NCBI GenBank assembly: GCA_017607445.1
Contig: JAEVHH010000001.1
Location: 1,984,001-2,048,000 of the forward strand
Source: Histoplasma ohiense
Lineage: Eukaryota; Ascomycota; Eurotiomycetes; Onygenales; Ajellomycetaceae
Reading direction: 5' to 3'
DNA length: 64,000 nucleotides
Within the stretch, counting starts at the first letter, position 1. Each line of letters opens with the position of its first letter. The translations under genes were made by a program, and so were the position numbers. Under the pieces are notes generated by a model. It did not search any database and was not told where the DNA came from. It saw only the letters and a list, made by a program, of their open reading frames with translations. Below are positions 23,501 to 35,186 of this stretch, in pieces.

Positions 23501-26500
23501 ATTTGAATTCTTGAGACAGGCAAACAAGCAACCTCCATCATGCAAACAAGGAGCTCAATTCTGGGACGTTGTCCGTAAATCAGCCTTGACCCTACTTTGG
23601 TAACATGTAACTCTCAAATTGGGCTTGGTGGGCGCATCAAGCAAGCATTGCCAAATGTTGGCCATGGAAACTATGACTCGATGAGGCTGGCACCGCCAAT
23701 CCTCCACCTACAGCGTTTGGTGCCATCGCTGAAGTGGAATCCGAATGTGTCGAGGACTTGGCTGCCTCTAATCAATAATTACAACTGATCAACATGAGTG
23801 GACACCTTCGGCATTCGTTCCTCCATAGTATTATCTATACGACCAGTTGTCGCTCTTGGCTCCTAGTTTTTTGTTTTTCATCTGATCCCCGTGAGCGCTA
23901 GCTAAGGGATGAATTTTTGAACCACACACCAAACCCAAATGCTCATTTCCAAATTAAGCAAGTTGATGAAGATTGAGGGTGATGAGGAGGAGTGTGAGAT
24001 TCCATGTGTCATGTTGATATGCTCACTGAGGGAGTATCTAACGCGCTAAACGCAAAGATTCCCAGCCTCAAGGCTCCTGGGGCAAGAGCGCTCAGTTCCC
24101 ACCAGCGCCAACCGATAGGGGGTTGAACCATCCAATCCAATCCCTCCAACACAGACTTCTAGATCAATCAGCGGCACGCACAGTCCATTTTCCTCCCTCG
24201 TGAGATATTGGCTCTGCCCAGCAGCAATGAGAATAGCGAGCGGAGCCAATCACAAATTTCAAGAGTTTCAGACTTCAAACAAGACTAATCGACCAGATGT
24301 CAGCACCAACTTCATTATTATTGGCTCACAACAATACTGTTATCACAAGGCTCAAATGTTAGGCCACTGGGGCAAAAGAGCTTGATCACCACCAGCGCCA
24401 TGCTGGTAGGAGTGGGGATAAACCAATCCAAACCCCCAAAATCGAAAAACCAGAGGACGTGCTGTCGGTAACTAACGATTCCCACCTGCTGGCAGCAGTT
24501 GCCTCAATGGAGCTCGAAAATTGTTCTTTGTCCTATCACAGATGGTGCCCGCCAGAAAGATGAGACGGGAAACCAGCAAGTTACAACTACTATCATCCGA
24601 GTTAACTGATCAAAATCTTTGCAACCTTGGCCGAAGTTGGAAGCTGGTATCCCAGCCCAACCTTATTAGCTTTGCATATTGAAATGGGCCGCATGGGCCG
24701 GTTTTCTTCTTGGTCTTCGCCACATCGAGCGGTTACCGAACCACCACTGCGTGCTCCACATTTATTACGGAAGATACCTTGGAAGCACCGTGCTGAAAAC
24801 CCGAGTTCTCGACTTTTTATCTTTTATGCGATGAAGCGATAGGCCCATGACCCAGTCCAGCGGTCCAGCACTGGAAATGTGAGTTTTCCGTGCGCAACTT
24901 GCATACGCATTCATGGTCCACCAGAATTCTAGGCGGCAAGATTCTCAATAGAAAAATCTGACTTATTTCATGGACTGAAAACGGACACATCCTGTGTAAA
25001 TGGTATATGTTTCCGACGCCACTACTTCAATAATTCTCGGTTGTTATGCACGAAAGTCGTGATGCGAAGAGAGAATCCCCACCCATTATCACGATACCTT
25101 AGGTTTGGCGAGCCGATTCATTTGATTCTGTGTGGACTGTGAGGATAAAAAAGAAACTACGTTACGAAAATCCCCTCAAAACATGGGCACCGTAAAATTG
25201 GACCGCGATGGACATATTTTATGCAACTCCACTTCCACACACAGACAACGCCTGAGGGCCAAGAGTGGAAATAGGGCATACTGCGCACACATTTTGTTTG
25301 GCCAGGATAAACATCACGACCAGTCGACGGAAATCCATTATTTTTCGTAATCGGTCATCGCAACATTGTCAAGGGTTTTCCAAGGACATGGTTTTCACCC
25401 AGTCCGCTGCCGTAAATGCCCCTTGTCTCAATTTTCTGGGTCAGAGTGAGGGGCAAGGATTCTTTGTCTCAAGCGAGTGATTTTCATAAAAATTCGGTTG
25501 ATGATGAGGGATGATCCAACCCCCACCACTTACATGGCTCTGACAGGGGCCATACTCTGCTCAGATAGCGCCTAGCTACTCACTCACTAACATTCAACAT
25601 GACCAAGCAGAAGGGTGACAAGCCTGCAAGCAGCACGAGACATCATACATGTGTCTTCCACATCAAACTTTCGCCGCATCAGAGGACATGTGCCAAAGCC
25701 AACGACTGCTTGTTCCCAGGCTCATTTGCTTTCTTTTTCCTTCGTTTCTTTTCTCATTCCCCTCCCCAAAGGCGGTGTACGCAGTAATTTTTGAATGTTG
25801 ACTTCAAAACTGGCTTAACACACGGCATCAAAGACATGGGCACACCTCCACTCCACTAATTTGCTCACGACATACCTGTAGAGGCTCCGCAACTCCTGCC
25901 CCCCCGTGTTGGAGCAGCAATACAAAAACAACTGATACTCAGGCTTCTTAGAGTGTCGTCTGGAATGTGCAGGGTTCAAGCAACAGCATGGATGCATACT
26001 TCTTTTTTCTAGAGTCTCATAACAGAGCGATGCGGCAAGAGGCTGACTAAACCACAGCGTTCAATCTCGGAACTACGCGGTGTAGATCTATCTGACTTTC
26101 GAGCCTGGCAGGTTCTTTTTCTCAACCAAGCTTGAAGCACTCAGTGATTGACAAGACTTCCTTCGCTCAACCTTCTCCATTAAGACCCCGGCTGTTCTCG
26201 GAATGTTCCCTCCTGAGGACCCCTTAATGTTGTGTCCAGGTTAGTGATCGACAACGTAATAAGTTTGCTCATGCATATCTCCCATCCCCAAAGGAACTTG
26301 CCTCATTCACCTTGCATGTCGCTCATGAGCTTCTCTCCGAATATGACCCATCAGCCTCACCAACTCTATTGTCCGATGATCTTGAAAAGGTCAGGCCATG
26401 GTTGCGTCCTCTGGATAAAACCCTGATGATACGGTCCAACATAGAAGTCACTGTTACCGATAGTTGAAGCACGTCCACAGAATTATCGTGAACTGATCCA

Positions 26501-28001
26501 GCTTATTTGCAGGAAAATGTCGACTGCGCACTCTTTTTGATAGAACCCTGTAAACGATTGAGCCCATCTGTACTCCTCGTGTGATGCATGAACAAACAAG
26601 TCTCTTCATGCACTATACCTCTGTCATCTTCTAAGGTTACATGTAATGCTAAATAATATTGATGCAAAATAGCTTCTGTCGAGACCGATCTGACAGGTAC
26701 CAACAACTTCCATGCTTACTTGCATATTTTGTCGAAAATACATGCTCATGCATAAATAAAACTGACACCTGATGGAGGTGGAAGGAAATATTGGACCAAA
26801 TGGGAACAGCCCCCAGATATCGAGACTGATGTAACTTTTAATTCAACTTGCACATCCTATTACTGACCAACTGAACCTTAAGAACTCACAGAAAGAGCTG
26901 AGTGGAAACATCCCTTGTAACTCCACGTGTGGCTTCGCTAATTGTCTTCGTCCTCAAAAGCCAATAAGCCCCTCTACTTTTCTCTTGCAACCATTATCGG
27001 CCCCAGTTGATGCTTTCACCACAGCGCCCCACTTACAGGAACGACAAAAATAAAACCCTGTTTTGCTGGTAATTTTTCAGGCATCCTTCGCTGCTTTCAT
27101 GCTACAACGTCAGAGGGCCTTTTTGTCTACCCCTTCCTTCGTTCATACCTGTGGAGACGAAAATTTCCGCTTTCACTTACCTGCTGCCTCCATGTCCATC
27201 CACCCCTCCATCTGCCCATTTATTCCTTGACAGTACCCGTTTCAGCAGCTACAGAAAAATTACCTTCCGCGGATTGATTTTGAGCCAGCGGCCTTCATTC
27301 CCTACTTTGAATCAGAGGTTTAAAATAGACCCGCACTAGACCAGGAGCTCTCTTTTTCTCCAACTTGGTGTTCCCTCCCCTATTTGTTAGATTAAAAAAG
27401 AGAAAAGATGGGCGTCCACTTTGCCACTGGACGCCCTTCATAGTCAAAGATATTGAGACGTATCCAAGGTGCCTGACAGCCTGTTTGCGTACCTTCAACG
27501 ATCCAAAAGAAATCAAAACGGGAAAAAAAAAAAAAAAAAAAAAATCGTCAGACCTCTTCCGCCCTTCGGCTCATATTAACTTATCCGTCGTACAGATACA
27601 GCACACCTGCACATAACAATTACGGCCGGTCTGTTTTCCTACCAAGGCATACGAGAGAACGCTATTTCCGATGCTTCACGTCATTTGGAGTTTCAATATT
27701 TCGTAAAGTAAGATGGTTGTTGATTAGATTGATAGGCCAGCTATCCTGCATGAGCCAGCGATTCAAGGCAGACATCCGAAAGTAACATGAAAATAATGAC
27801 ATTTATGTATGATTCATTACATCACGACTATCTCTATGTCCCTCCATCCAGGTCGCCATTTATGATTTGGAAATGCCTGTTGTACGAAAACGATATTAAT
27901 ATTCTCTTCAAGCTTACTCCGTACATTGCAACGAAACGCTCTCCCAACACCGGAACAAGAAAAACCTTGGGTCTTAAAAAGATATTGATAAAATAATATG
28001 G
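20563..28001. other. 7.4 kb gene-free region
   Basis: Only short, unrelated reading frames occur on either strand, none with a recognisable domain or convincing splice chain. Base composition and CpG content look ordinary, unlike the CpG-depleted relics at 37.7 and 42.6 kb, so decayed transposons are not obvious. It contains T/A tracts near 23097-23114 and 27523-27544, a diverged duplication near 24.1/24.4 kb, and TACTCCGTAC at 27915-27924. It could be a long promoter, a long 5' UTR with introns, or a non-coding RNA locus. None of these is proven. Confidence 0.5.
24076..24437. repeat. Diverged direct duplication (two copies)
   Basis: The segments 24076-24144 and 24366-24437 share, in the same order, CTGGGGCAA-AGAGC, CACCAGCGCCA, a TAGGxGxGGG block and AACCAxTCCAA. 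They look like roughly 70 bp copies that have diverged. The function is unknown. Confidence 0.4.
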
Positions 28002-28430
28002 TTAATAACTTCGGACATTTTTCAGTACTTTGTATCCAGTGGTCGGTGGCACAAATTCCGCTTTATTAAATCTGCACCGTGCAGGGCAAAACGAGAGAAG
28101 CATTTCAAACTCTTGAGTTGAAGGGACGATCAAAATGAAACATAAGTCGTCATCTGAAGCCTGCTCCATCTTGTAAACCTTGTTGCCAGCGTAAGAATAT
28201 CGTTTTCCACCCCTAGCAACCTTGTTGGAGCCTTGAACCTCCCATTCAAAAATACGCGTTCTCCCAGACAAGAAGCAATTTGCGCAATTAGCATATGAAT
28301 CGCACAGGGCGAATTGCGGCATCAAGCGGCATCCTAGCAGCTCAGAGCAAGGTGAGACAAAGTACCATGCAAGGAGGTCCCGTATGCGCATCTCCATTGT
28401 TTGGTTTCCAGCTCCTGTACAACTCGACAT
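28002..28430 (-). CDS. Hypothetical Cys-rich ORF, possibly DUF3716-like
   Basis: A 142-residue open frame from the ATG at 28430. It has a cysteine cluster CDSYANCANCFLSGRT (about 49-64) that faintly resembles the C-terminal half of the fungal DUF3716 Cys-rich domain (ACANCxxxGxGxRC), but the first half of that domain is not clear. The frame may be a single-exon gene, the last exon of a longer one, or a decayed copy. It lies downstream of the F-box gene on the same strand. Confidence 0.35.
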   Translation of the reverse strand: MSSCTGAGNQTMEMRIRDLLAWYFVSPCSELLGCRLMPQFALCDSYANCANCFLSGRTRIFEWEVQGSNKVARGGKRYSYAGNKVYKMEQASDDDLCFILIVPSTQEFEMLLSFCPARCRFNKAEFVPPTTGYKVLKNVRSY

Positions 28431-28946
28431 CCGCCGCTTCCCTGTCAAGGTTGCTCTTCCGTTGAGGACGAAAGTTCAAGGGCTCTTAACGAGTGCAGAG
28501 GAGCACAACAGGACGATAATCACCTGCTTCTCCTGCTCTTGACAGAGTAGAAGTGGTGAAAAGGTCGAATCGATCGTAAAACCACCGTTTTGAGTAGAAA
28601 GAGGTGCTGATTGAGCCAAAATTTGATGAAAAAAAAAAAAAAAAATTGCCCATCCATTATGACTGGGCCTTTCTTGTTTATCGAAGTAGTTAGTTATTTA
28701 GGTATTCGTTCTCGGGAGAATCCTCCTTTAGTTTGTTGAATAGCGTCCTCAAGGGGTCCATGATATCCACATTTTACCAACCAGCCGGAAATTCGCTTGA
28801 ACATGTAGTTTGTTGACGGACAAGTGTCCAAAAGTACAGACTAGATTTCGTGTCAAATCATGATAATCAAGTTATCCGCCGAGTCTTCCCATTCTTGCCC
28901 ATTTGTCATTCTCTAACCTATTTCCTGCAGCTCTAACACAACACGG
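28431..28946. other. Spacer with A tract
   Basis: About 0.5 kb between the Cys-rich ORF and the F-box gene stop codon, with a run of A near 28628-28646. No gene is seen. Confidence 0.45.
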
Positions 28947-30431
28947 TCAAACATTCCCCAACCCAAGTGGGTTCTCCGCATCCTTTGTTTTAAGGAGATA
29001 TTGGCAAACGTCCTTTTCGGAGAAGTGGAATATCAAGTCATCCTCAGAGGAACCGTTTCCATGCTCTCCACCAGTCGGCCATCTCCACGATACCTCCTCC
29101 AACTTATCCAATTCACGCAGTATCCGAAGCGCACCCCTCCAACTTCCACTGAGTAGCTGCAGGCCGTCCATCTCCAGTATCTTTAGAGAGTTTCGATGAC
29201 GATCTACTGTCTTCCGGAGCTCCTGTTCATGGAATGGCACGGCAACGAGTGATAGAGCCTGCAGCTGTGGCCACTCGCAATCAGGAAGCAATCGATACAG
29301 ACTGATATGCGGTGGAGCTGTATGGAGAGAATAATCACGGATATCCAGATCCACTGAGCGCACAGTCTCCGTATCGAAAAACGCCTTCGTTAAGCTAGCA
29401 AGGTGTTGTATCTCCTCATAGTGCTGGTCTGTAGATATGACGAAACCAAACTCAGGGTTCTGTTGCGACCACCAACGCACTGCAAACGACAAGTGTTCTG
29501 CCTTATGCACGACACTTCTGATAGCATCGCATTCAGCTTTCTTCGGTCGAAAAAGTTGTGTTTGTTTAGGAGCGTCCAATTCGACGGCAAAGACGGAAGG
29601 GAATATTTTGTGCTTGGAAAGCTGAGAGAAAATTCCTTTGAAAGATTGCGCAAATCTTTGTTCGATGTCAAACGCCAGGTACTGACCTCGAGATGCCATC
29701 ACATTTAAAATAATGTTCGAACATGTCTCATCCGAATTTAGCCACTCCAAGATCGTAGCCATTGAACAACTTCTGTAATTATTTTTATTTATTGTTTCGA
29801 TGTTCCCCAGCACTTTAAACGAGAGTACACGACGGAACCTGGACAAAGCGACCCCTATCCTTTCTAGATGAGTGCCATGCTTAATGGCAACTTGTTGATC
29901 AGCAAATTGAGCTTTATATTTTTCAATAGAATTTGCTATCAACCGCAAGGTTGCAATGTCCAAAGAGGGAGAAACTGTTTCAGCTCCCTCCAACTTCAGA
30001 GCACTCAGAGCCTGCTTAATTTCACAGATTCGGAATAGGATTCCATTGAATTGTTCTGCCTCCACCGTCCTTTGTCTCGAATTAAAAGCTCTTGTAACTG
30101 TCCAGCCAATGGAATTGAAATGGAGGTCACACTCGGTTATTAGGCCGATCCTCGCTCGCTGGTCTTCGATGTCTCCGTAGAAGCATAAACATAGCTTGAT
30201 GGCCGTGATAGACTCGCGAAAAATAGGATGGTTCGATACTGCTTCCAGTGTCGATATCGACTTCGTGGTGATCCTGATACTGAGTGTATCAAAAAGGAAA
30301 TTCGAACTGGCGTTACAGAACCATTTTGACGTGAGGCGGAGGTTCTGAATGTCCACGATAGATCCTTTGAGATAAGAACAGCAGTGTATTAAAATTTCAG
30401 GAGGAAGTCTTTCAATAGTTCTCGAGGCCAT
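28947..30431 (-). CDS. F-box domain protein
   Basis: Single-exon ORF of 494 residues. The frame opens upstream with TTG, but the first ATG is at 30431 (MASRTIERLPPEIL). An F-box lies at about residues 5-50 (IERLPPEILIHCCSYLKGS ... NLRLTSKWFCNASSNFLF), the Skp1-binding motif of SCF ubiquitin ligases. The rest (about 60-494) has irregular leucine-rich stretches such as LQALSLVAVPFHEQELRKT and SLKILEMDGLQLL, as in fungal F-box proteins with degenerate leucine-rich repeats. The substrate is unknown. It is divergent from the NAD kinase gene. Confidence 0.8.
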   Translation of the reverse strand: MASRTIERLPPEILIHCCSYLKGSIVDIQNLRLTSKWFCNASSNFLFDTLSIRITTKSISTLEAVSNHPIFRESITAIKLCLCFYGDIEDQRARIGLITECDLHFNSIGWTVTRAFNSRQRTVEAEQFNGILFRICEIKQALSALKLEGAETVSPSLDIATLRLIANSIEKYKAQFADQQVAIKHGTHLERIGVALSRFRRVLSFKVLGNIETINKNNYRSCSMATILEWLNSDETCSNIILNVMASRGQYLAFDIEQRFAQSFKGIFSQLSKHKIFPSVFAVELDAPKQTQLFRPKKAECDAIRSVVHKAEHLSFAVRWWSQQNPEFGFVISTDQHYEEIQHLASLTKAFFDTETVRSVDLDIRDYSLHTAPPHISLYRLLPDCEWPQLQALSLVAVPFHEQELRKTVDRHRNSLKILEMDGLQLLSGSWRGALRILRELDKLEEVSWRWPTGGEHGNGSSEDDLIFHFSEKDVCQYLLKTKDAENPLGLGNV

Positions 30432-30919
30432 TGCTGGTTGGTTTTTCAATAGCTAATTATATGAAACGTCACGTTCACGGAAGACCAGCCTTGGACATAT
30501 TGCTGGAAGAGGAGTGGATGCCAGAATGACTTCCTGCGGGCTGGATATGTCGTTCGTGAGATACTACGAAAGGGTTAATGTTAAGCAATGCCTTGGACTG
30601 CGTAAGATTCCATCTGCATGCACTAAACTGAGAGCCAGACAGCAGGGGCTTCCCAGCAAATATGCAGACTCGAGAGATGAAGTCGCTCAAATCCCTTCAA
30701 ACAATACTAGTGCTAGTATCTGAAATATGGCTCCGAGTCCCGGATAATGTTAGTGGACTGACCGAGAATTGCTGATACTTAGGTATTGCGCATTTAGTTC
30801 ATGGCTTGTGGTAAATAGGCGCGTCGATGATGTAAGAGGTTGTCTCCACTACATCTTGCAGAGCTCGATTTCTAGCTCATCTTCAAGTCAACATAATTCG
30901 TTCGTCTGATAGCTTTACC
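30432..30919. promoter_or_regulatory. Shared 5' region of the F-box and NAD kinase genes
   Basis: A 488 bp interval between divergent start codons. It should contain both promoters. No defined site is assigned. Confidence 0.5.
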
Positions 30920-32655
30920 ATGGAGAATCCTATCGAGTCCAATAGCGACTCAGAATTACCCACACGGCTTGAGGTAAATACTCTCAACTTTCGCCATCAA
31001 CGCATGCGCGCCTTCCTTCACCCCATTGGAGATGGCCTACAAACACTAATCAACTTGATCTATAGGTTGTCTTCGACCAAGACGCTGGACATGTTCGCAA
31101 ATCCTCCCTTATCTCTGCTGATGCTGATGCTCCCAGACTTTCCCGTCGCCATGCAGACCAGCGGATTGATTCTGCATGCTTTGTCCATGCCCTTCTCGAA
31201 CAACCTGAAGCGCTCCAGCTTGGACGAGTTAGTGGAGAAAACGGAACAAAAGGCACGACAAAATCACCTTTTTCTCAATTAGGTGATTACGTGCCTCATG
31301 TAATACAGTCCCGCTTGTTGACCAAAAGACAACTTTCAGACATGGCGTGGAACGTCCGGGCACTATCCAAAAAGCTAGGGAGCGTCAAAATGAAACTAAA
31401 TGTCAGGAGTGTTTTCATACTTACGAAGCCTCAGGAGCAATGCCTTGTGCTTCTGACAAGACAGGTCACACGGTGGCTTTTATCAAAAGATCGGGACCAG
31501 CCATACACGATATATGTTGAGAAGAGACTAGAAGATGATGAACAATTTGACGCTGCGGGACTGCATGAGGAGGAGGCATCTGCAAAGGGAAGACTGAAAT
31601 ATTGGGATTTGGATCTTGTGAAGAAGAAACCACAAACGTTTGATTTTGTAGTTACACTAGGAGGTGACGGCACGGTTTTATATGCGAGCTGGCTGTTCCA
31701 GCAGGTCGTTCCTCCGGTTCTTTCCTTTGCTCTGGGCTCGCTGGGTTTTCTCACCAACTTCGACTTTGAGCGCTACCAATCGACACTTGAGACGGCCTTT
31801 CGCGACGGTGTCACTGTGAGCCTCAGGTTGAGATTCGAATGCACTATCATGAGGAGCAGGCCGCGCCCCAATCAGGTAGGACAAAGGGATTTAGTGGAAG
31901 AGTTGATCGGAGAGGAATCTGATGATGATACCACACATCACCCTGACAAAATGTTCCAAATTCTGAATGATGTTGTCGTGGATCGAGGACCGAACCCAAG
32001 TACGCATGCATCTCCCTACCCCTAGCAGCCCATTCGCCAAAACCTGGTATACTATTCCTTCATTCCTTTCACAGAGCAAGAGAATAACTATGTCTTTAGC
32101 AATGTCATCAATCGAAATATTCGGTGACGATGAGCATTTCACCTCCGTACAGGCAGACGGTGTATGCGTTGCTACTCCAACCGGTTCAACAGCATACAAC
32201 CTCGCAGCTGGCGGCTCACTGTCACATCCTGAAAACCCCGTTATTCTTCTTACTGCTATATGTGCTCATACTCTTAATTTCCGACCCATTATATTACCTG
32301 ATACTATCGTCCTCAGAGTGGGAGTGCCCTACAACGCCAGAACTAGCTCGTGGGCTGGATTTGATGGGCGCGAACGGTGAGATTAGCAACTCCTTGAGTA
32401 AAATTTTTTTCAATAGGATCCAGCAAGCAAACGTGCTCCCAAGATGACTAACTTGGTAACAGAATGGAATTATGTCCAGGGGACTACGTCACAATCTCGG
32501 CTTCAAGATATCCTTTTGCCTGTGTGAGCCCTTCCGCGTCTCGAAGTCACGACTGGATACAGAGTATCTCGAGGACGCTAAATTGGAATTCAAGGCAAAG
32601 GCAAAAAGCCTTCGATGCTAGCAAGGGCTGCGATGCCGACAAAGGAAAGATATAA
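30920..32655 (+). CDS. NAD+ kinase (Utr1/Yef1 type)
   Basis: Exons 30920-30973, 31066-31999, 32100-32376 and 32463-32655 give 485 residues. It phosphorylates NAD+ to NADP+ with ATP, in the cytosol for Utr1-type enzymes. The GGDGT motif is at about residues 217-221 (VVTLGGDGTVLYAS). FALGSLGFLTNFDF, the NDVVVDRG segment and GVCVATPTGSTAYNLAAGGS are typical of the family, as is RMELCPGDYVTISASRYPF near the end. The N-terminal 100 residues are variable. The exon 2 donor at 32000 and acceptor at 32099 were chosen because they restore the NPTMSSIEIFGDD continuity. It lies upstream of trs31 on the same strand. Confidence 0.92.
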
Positions 32656-33262
32656 AAGTTTTACAGAACTTGACCAGGCATCTCTAGTTTTTGTAATCCC
32701 AATTTTTTTTTTTTTTTTTTTTGGGTTTTTTTTCCCTTAACAAAATCCTAGCCGGCAACTGCTATATTTTTATCATGTCATACATCAACATTAGGGGTGA
32801 GCAGTAAAATAAATCTCTGGTGGTGTTCAAAAAGGAAATTTTCCCGGGGATTTAGATTTCCGACGTCAGAACAGCGTCGGGTAAACAACTAAACAGAGAT
32901 ATAGGCAGTATAATTTCAAATTATTTATTTCAAGTATACATCTATTCAATCCAGCATAAATCAGGGGAGACGACGTCATGTTTTTTAAGTCGTACGAGGA
33001 AATTTGGAGGCGGACTGCACATGTGTCTGTATGGCTCACCGTAATACCTCCAGTGCGAGCTTTATTGGGCAGAGATATTGAAATCCGCATATTGAAGAAC
33101 ATTTAACCACAGCTCAACAGATAAATACAAATGAAGGTCATCCGAACATGAATTTATTTTTACAATCATTGTCATGACTTCAATCGCAACGTCCCAATAG
33201 CCGCTACGTAACCATTTTCCAGAACAACTGGACAACGCTCTATTCCCATCCACGGCCATACA
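32656..33262. other. Spacer between NAD kinase and trs31
   Basis: About 0.6 kb with a long T tract near 32704-32722. No gene is seen. Confidence 0.45.
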
Positions 33263-34119
33263 ATGGCGTCTCCCACCAAGCACACACATGCCTCCTCGAT
33301 AAGCACAGTCATGGGCAACAATTTCGGGGACTCACAGGAAAAACTCCGATCAAGAAACACACCGCAGCCCTCTACAGGGTTGCGCCTCCCTTCCACCAAG
33401 AAGACAATTTATGACCGAAATCTCAACCGGACCCGCAATTCGGAGCTCAGCAAAGCAAGCTTCGCCTACCTTTTTTCAGAGATGGTCGTATACGCTCAGC
33501 GGCGCGTCACAGGTATACAGGACCTGGAGAGGCGGTGGGTGTATACTCTACTCCTATTAATGGGATCATTACCTTTCCATATCTGCAAGGAAGTCATTCT
33601 AACCGCTCGTGATTGCAATGCCCCAGCCTCAACGAGCAAGGTTACCCACTAGGTCTCCGTCTTCTTGATCTCCTTCTCTACCGCTCCCTCTCCGGCTCCT
33701 CATCCGGCGGTCTCACATCCTCTTCCTCCTCGTCAGGTACCCAACCTATCCGACCCCTTCGCATCCTCCCTCTCCTGCACCTAATACACGGCCCCCTCTG
33801 GCGACTTCTATTCTCCCGTCCAGCGGATGCTTTGGAACATTCCGTCTCCCCAGCCACCCCAAATGAATACATGATCACAGACAATGACCCCCTCGTCAAC
33901 ACCTACATATCAGTACCGCGTGAGATGAACATGCTGAATTGTGCAGCGTATGTAGCTGGGATTATTGAAGGGGTCTGCGATGGATGTGGGTTTGAGGCGA
34001 AAGTATCAGCTCATAACCAGGGGAGTGAGATGTGGCCAAGCCGGACAGTTTTTTTGGTACGGTTTGGAGAGAGTGTTATGGAGAGGGAGAAGATGTTGGA
34101 GAGGGCGGGGGTGAAGTAA
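33263..34119 (+). CDS. trs31: TRAPP complex subunit Trs31 (TRAPPC5)
   Basis: Exons 33263-33534 and 33627-34119 (GTGGGT donor, CCCCAG acceptor) give 254 residues. Trs31 is a core Bet3-family subunit of the TRAPP complexes, guanine exchange factors for Ypt/Rab GTPases at the Golgi. Family sequence is clear across the junction: KKTIYDRNLNRTRNSELSKA, FAYLFSEMVVYAQRRVTGI, then LNEQGYPLGLRLLDLLLYRS, and later EYMITDNDPLVNTYISVPRE with LNCAAYVAGIIEG. A Ser-rich insertion (about 115-130) is typical of filamentous fungi. The protein is about 30-60 residues longer than animal TRAPPC5 because of the N terminus and this insertion. Confidence 0.93.
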
Positions 34120-35186
34120 ATTATTTCAGAGGGGAAATGATTTCCAAGTAACAGGACAATGTTATGTTATATATATGGTTACTGGGACTTTCTTTTTGGC
34201 GTAATCAGTCGCTTTGACAAGGCGTTTACGTTCTCTTCCCTGTCCAACTGTTCTTGTTTCTCTCTCGATCCTTGCTGCAGTCCCTGCGATTCTTTCTTAG
34301 TTTTGGGTCCCGCTCTTAGACATGGCTACTACCACAGGAGTAAGAGTCTACTTGTTGAGCTACCTCATATATGAGTTCGTGGGGTTTCATTGAGGTTGTT
34401 CTTTCTTAGTGCTCTACATATATAAGTATGCAGCTGTCGAAAAACGGAAAGACATAATATATTTCCTCGAGTCCGCCCTCACCACTTTAGTTGGGTTCGG
34501 CAAGCTACTGAGCTGCCTCCGTCAGCCATGATTTCAAGGATACTCGCAGTCTCTCTCGGCTATACTCGAATCTACATCGAAGGGAGACTCGATGGTCAGT
34601 ATCAGTACTCAATAACAACGGCAGCTAACTCTGTTTGCAATCTGCTAATACACAATTTTCAAATTTTTGGGTATCTTGGTTGCCATCTTTTGCACAAGAT
34701 CATAAGGACTTCGGAGGCAGAGAATCCTGATGCGTGGAAGGCGACATGCTGGTCAAAGCTAAGAGGAGTTGGACCTCTGAGGCGTCGCTGGCGACTGGTG
34801 CAGACTGTGACAGTTATCGGGAAGAGCTAATCACCTGGAGCTGCGCACTATTGTGGGTTGGAGAAAAGCACACCGAGTGTGGTAATTGAAGCAGGCAACC
34901 CATTTTCGGGCTCGGTTTGTAAAACCGGCAACGCTTCCTATTAGCAGATAACATACTCTATACTCCGTACAAATTTCCAAAACCTGTGCCATGATGTTGA
35001 AATTAGATTGAGTTTCGGAAAATGTATTATCCGAAATCGCAACCAAACATCATCGGCAATAAAAACTTTGAGACCTTCTCCTTGCAACCCGCCCTCTGCG
35101 CGGAGGTTCTCCTCACTGCACCGTGCCGTCCTGGTAATGATTGCCACCTAACGTTACTATCCATAAGTCATCCGTCCAGAGTAGCC
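34120..35186. other. Intergenic, no gene supported
   Basis: About 1.1 kb. A 100-codon frame at 34528-34830 has no recognisable feature. TACTCCGTAC occurs at 34961-34970. The region should contain the MFAP1 promoter. Confidence 0.45.
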
